A stretch of DNA of 6,521 nt from the NCBI GenBank assembly GCA_026400305.1, contig JAPLPI010000129.1, positions 1-6,521 on the forward strand, given 5' to 3'. A program made the translations under genes and the position numbers. Positions 5,642 through 6,521 of this stretch are shown in pieces (the stretch's first letter is position 1; every line of letters begins with the position of its first letter). The notes beneath the pieces were generated by a model that was not told where the DNA came from, made no database searches, and saw only the letters and a program-made list of their open reading frames with translations. Source of the stretch: Alphaproteobacteria bacterium. GTDB taxonomy: Bacteria; Pseudomonadota; Alphaproteobacteria; Micropepsales; Micropepsaceae.

Positions 5642-6521
5642 CAGGATCGCGAAGCGCGCCGTGAGCGTTACCGCCGCGACCAGAAGCCCGAATGCCAGCC
5701 CTAGCCATATGCCGAAGCCTTTCAGGCCCAACGGAAACGCCAGGATCAGGCACATGGGTGCGCCGCCCAGCCAATAAGACGCGCCGGCCAGCCACATTGG
5801 CCCGCGTGCGTCTTTCAGGCCGCGCAGGCTCATGGAGGCGGCGACCTGTATGCCGTCCACCAGTTGGAACGCTGCCGCGACGGCAAGGAAGCTGACCGCC
5901 AGCGCCAGCACGCCCGCATTTTCCGGAATGTCCGGCAGCCACAGGCTGGCGATCTCGCGCGGCCAGGCCAGAAGCGCCAGCGCGGCGCAGCACATGAAGA
6001 GCGCCGCCATGCCTATGGCGGTGAAGCCGGCGCGCCGGGCGGCGATGGCATCGCCCGCACCCGCGGCCATGCCGACCCGCACGGTCGCCGCCAGCCCGAT
6101 CCCCAGCGGGATCATGAAGGTGAGGGAAGGACTGGTGATGGCGATCTGGTGCGCCGCCAGTGAGGACAGGTCGATGACGCCCATCGCCAGGGCCGCGCCG
6201 TTGAACAGCGCGACTTCGAACACCATGGTGATGCCGATGGGAAGGCCCAGCCGGAACAGTTCGGCAAAGCTTTGCCGGTGCCACTGCCACAGTCGGTGCA
6301 GGATGCGGTAGCGCTTAAGGGCGGGCACGGCCAGGCACACTGCCAGCATCGCCACGAAGCTGAAGATGTTGGAGCTGGCGCTGGCCAGGCCTGCGCCATA
6401 CAGGCCCAGCTTGGGAAAACCGAAATGGCCGAAGATCAGCGCATAATCGAAACCGGCATTCCACAAAACCGCCGCGCCCATCACCACCAGCGGCGGCACG
6501 GCGCGGGTGAGTGCGGTGGAA
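5624..6521 (-). CDS. MATE family multidrug/sodium antiporter (NorM type), 5' end outside window
   Basis: MATE proteins export drugs or metabolites in exchange for Na+ or H+ across the inner membrane. The frame is open from the right edge (6520) to the TAG at 5624, about 298 residues. That corresponds to roughly the last two thirds of a 440-460-residue protein. It is made of hydrophobic helices. NorM-like segments are WNAGFDYALIFGHFGFPKLG, FRLGLPIGITMVFEVALFN (start of the second half), LAAHQIAITSPSLTFMIPLG, IGLAATVRVG, AFQLVDGIQVAASMSLRGLKDAR and GFGIWLGLAFGLLVAA. The substrate cannot be told from sequence. It converges on ubiB with an 18-bp overlap of the two 3' ends. In many alphaproteobacteria coaBC follows ubiB, so this gene is a lineage-specific neighbour. 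The family call is firm. Confidence 0.93.
   Translation of the reverse strand, partial: STALTRAVPPLVVMGAAVLWNAGFDYALIFGHFGFPKLGLYGAGLASASSNIFSFVAMLAVCLAVPALKRYRILHRLWQWHRQSFAELFRLGLPIGITMVFEVALFNGAALAMGVIDLSSLAAHQIAITSPSLTFMIPLGIGLAATVRVGMAAGAGDAIAARRAGFTAIGMAALFMCCAALALLAWPREIASLWLPDIPENAGVLALAVSFLAVAAAFQLVDGIQVAASMSLRGLKDARGPMWLAGASYWLGGAPMCLILAFPLGLKGFGIWLGLAFGLLVAAVTLTARFAILSKKPL

Noticed and set aside
5460..6290. 276-codon minus-strand frame within the MATE gene
   Set aside because: It is a different frame of the same strand, rich in Arg, Pro and Gly with no membrane helices, while the neighbouring frame gives a proper MATE protein.

Overview
The window looks like a chromosomal stretch from a GC-rich alphaproteobacterium. 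The evidence is the gene order dnaA / rpsT / enoyl-CoA hydratase / mutM on one strand, divergent from ubiE-ubiB, which I recall as a common alphaproteobacterial arrangement near dnaA. The DnaA ATPase core is also Caulobacter-like (GFGFGKTHLLNA Walker A, LIIDDLQ Walker B). Genus cannot be fixed from sequence alone; Caulobacterales-like or Rhizomicrobium-like lineages would fit.

Layout: (1) 1-732, minus: dnaA, running off the left edge, with a broken 5' end. (2) 801-1082, minus: C-terminal part of a rhodanese-like protein, also without its N-terminus. (3) about 1083-1523: a gene-free, AT-rich stretch with repeated TTGTGA hexamers, clustered GANTC sites and a 10-bp direct repeat; it is a candidate dnaA control or origin-type region, unproven. 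(4) 1524-1925, minus: rpsT with its own terminator and a good -35/-10 promoter. (5) 1945-3601, minus: mutM followed 7 bp later by a crotonase-family enoyl-CoA hydratase. (6) 3670-5641, plus: ubiE and ubiB, overlapping by one base (TGATG), for ubiquinone synthesis. (7) 5624-6521, minus: the C-terminal two thirds of a MATE exporter, tail to tail with ubiB and running off the right edge.

The genes are housekeeping functions: replication initiation, ribosomal protein S20, oxidised-base repair, beta-oxidation and quinone synthesis. I found no mobile element, CRISPR array, toxin system or clearly new multi-gene system. The most unusual thing is that several conserved genes appear to lack internal or 5'-proximal segments. 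ubiB has lost about 120 codons and is frameshifted. dnaA lacks most of domain I and has no common in-frame start before codon 676. The rhodanese lacks its N-terminal half. MutM lacks most of its lesion-recognition loop and has an enlarged zinc finger. Either this locus is decaying or rearranged, or the contig carries assembly deletions. Reads across the junctions would decide.
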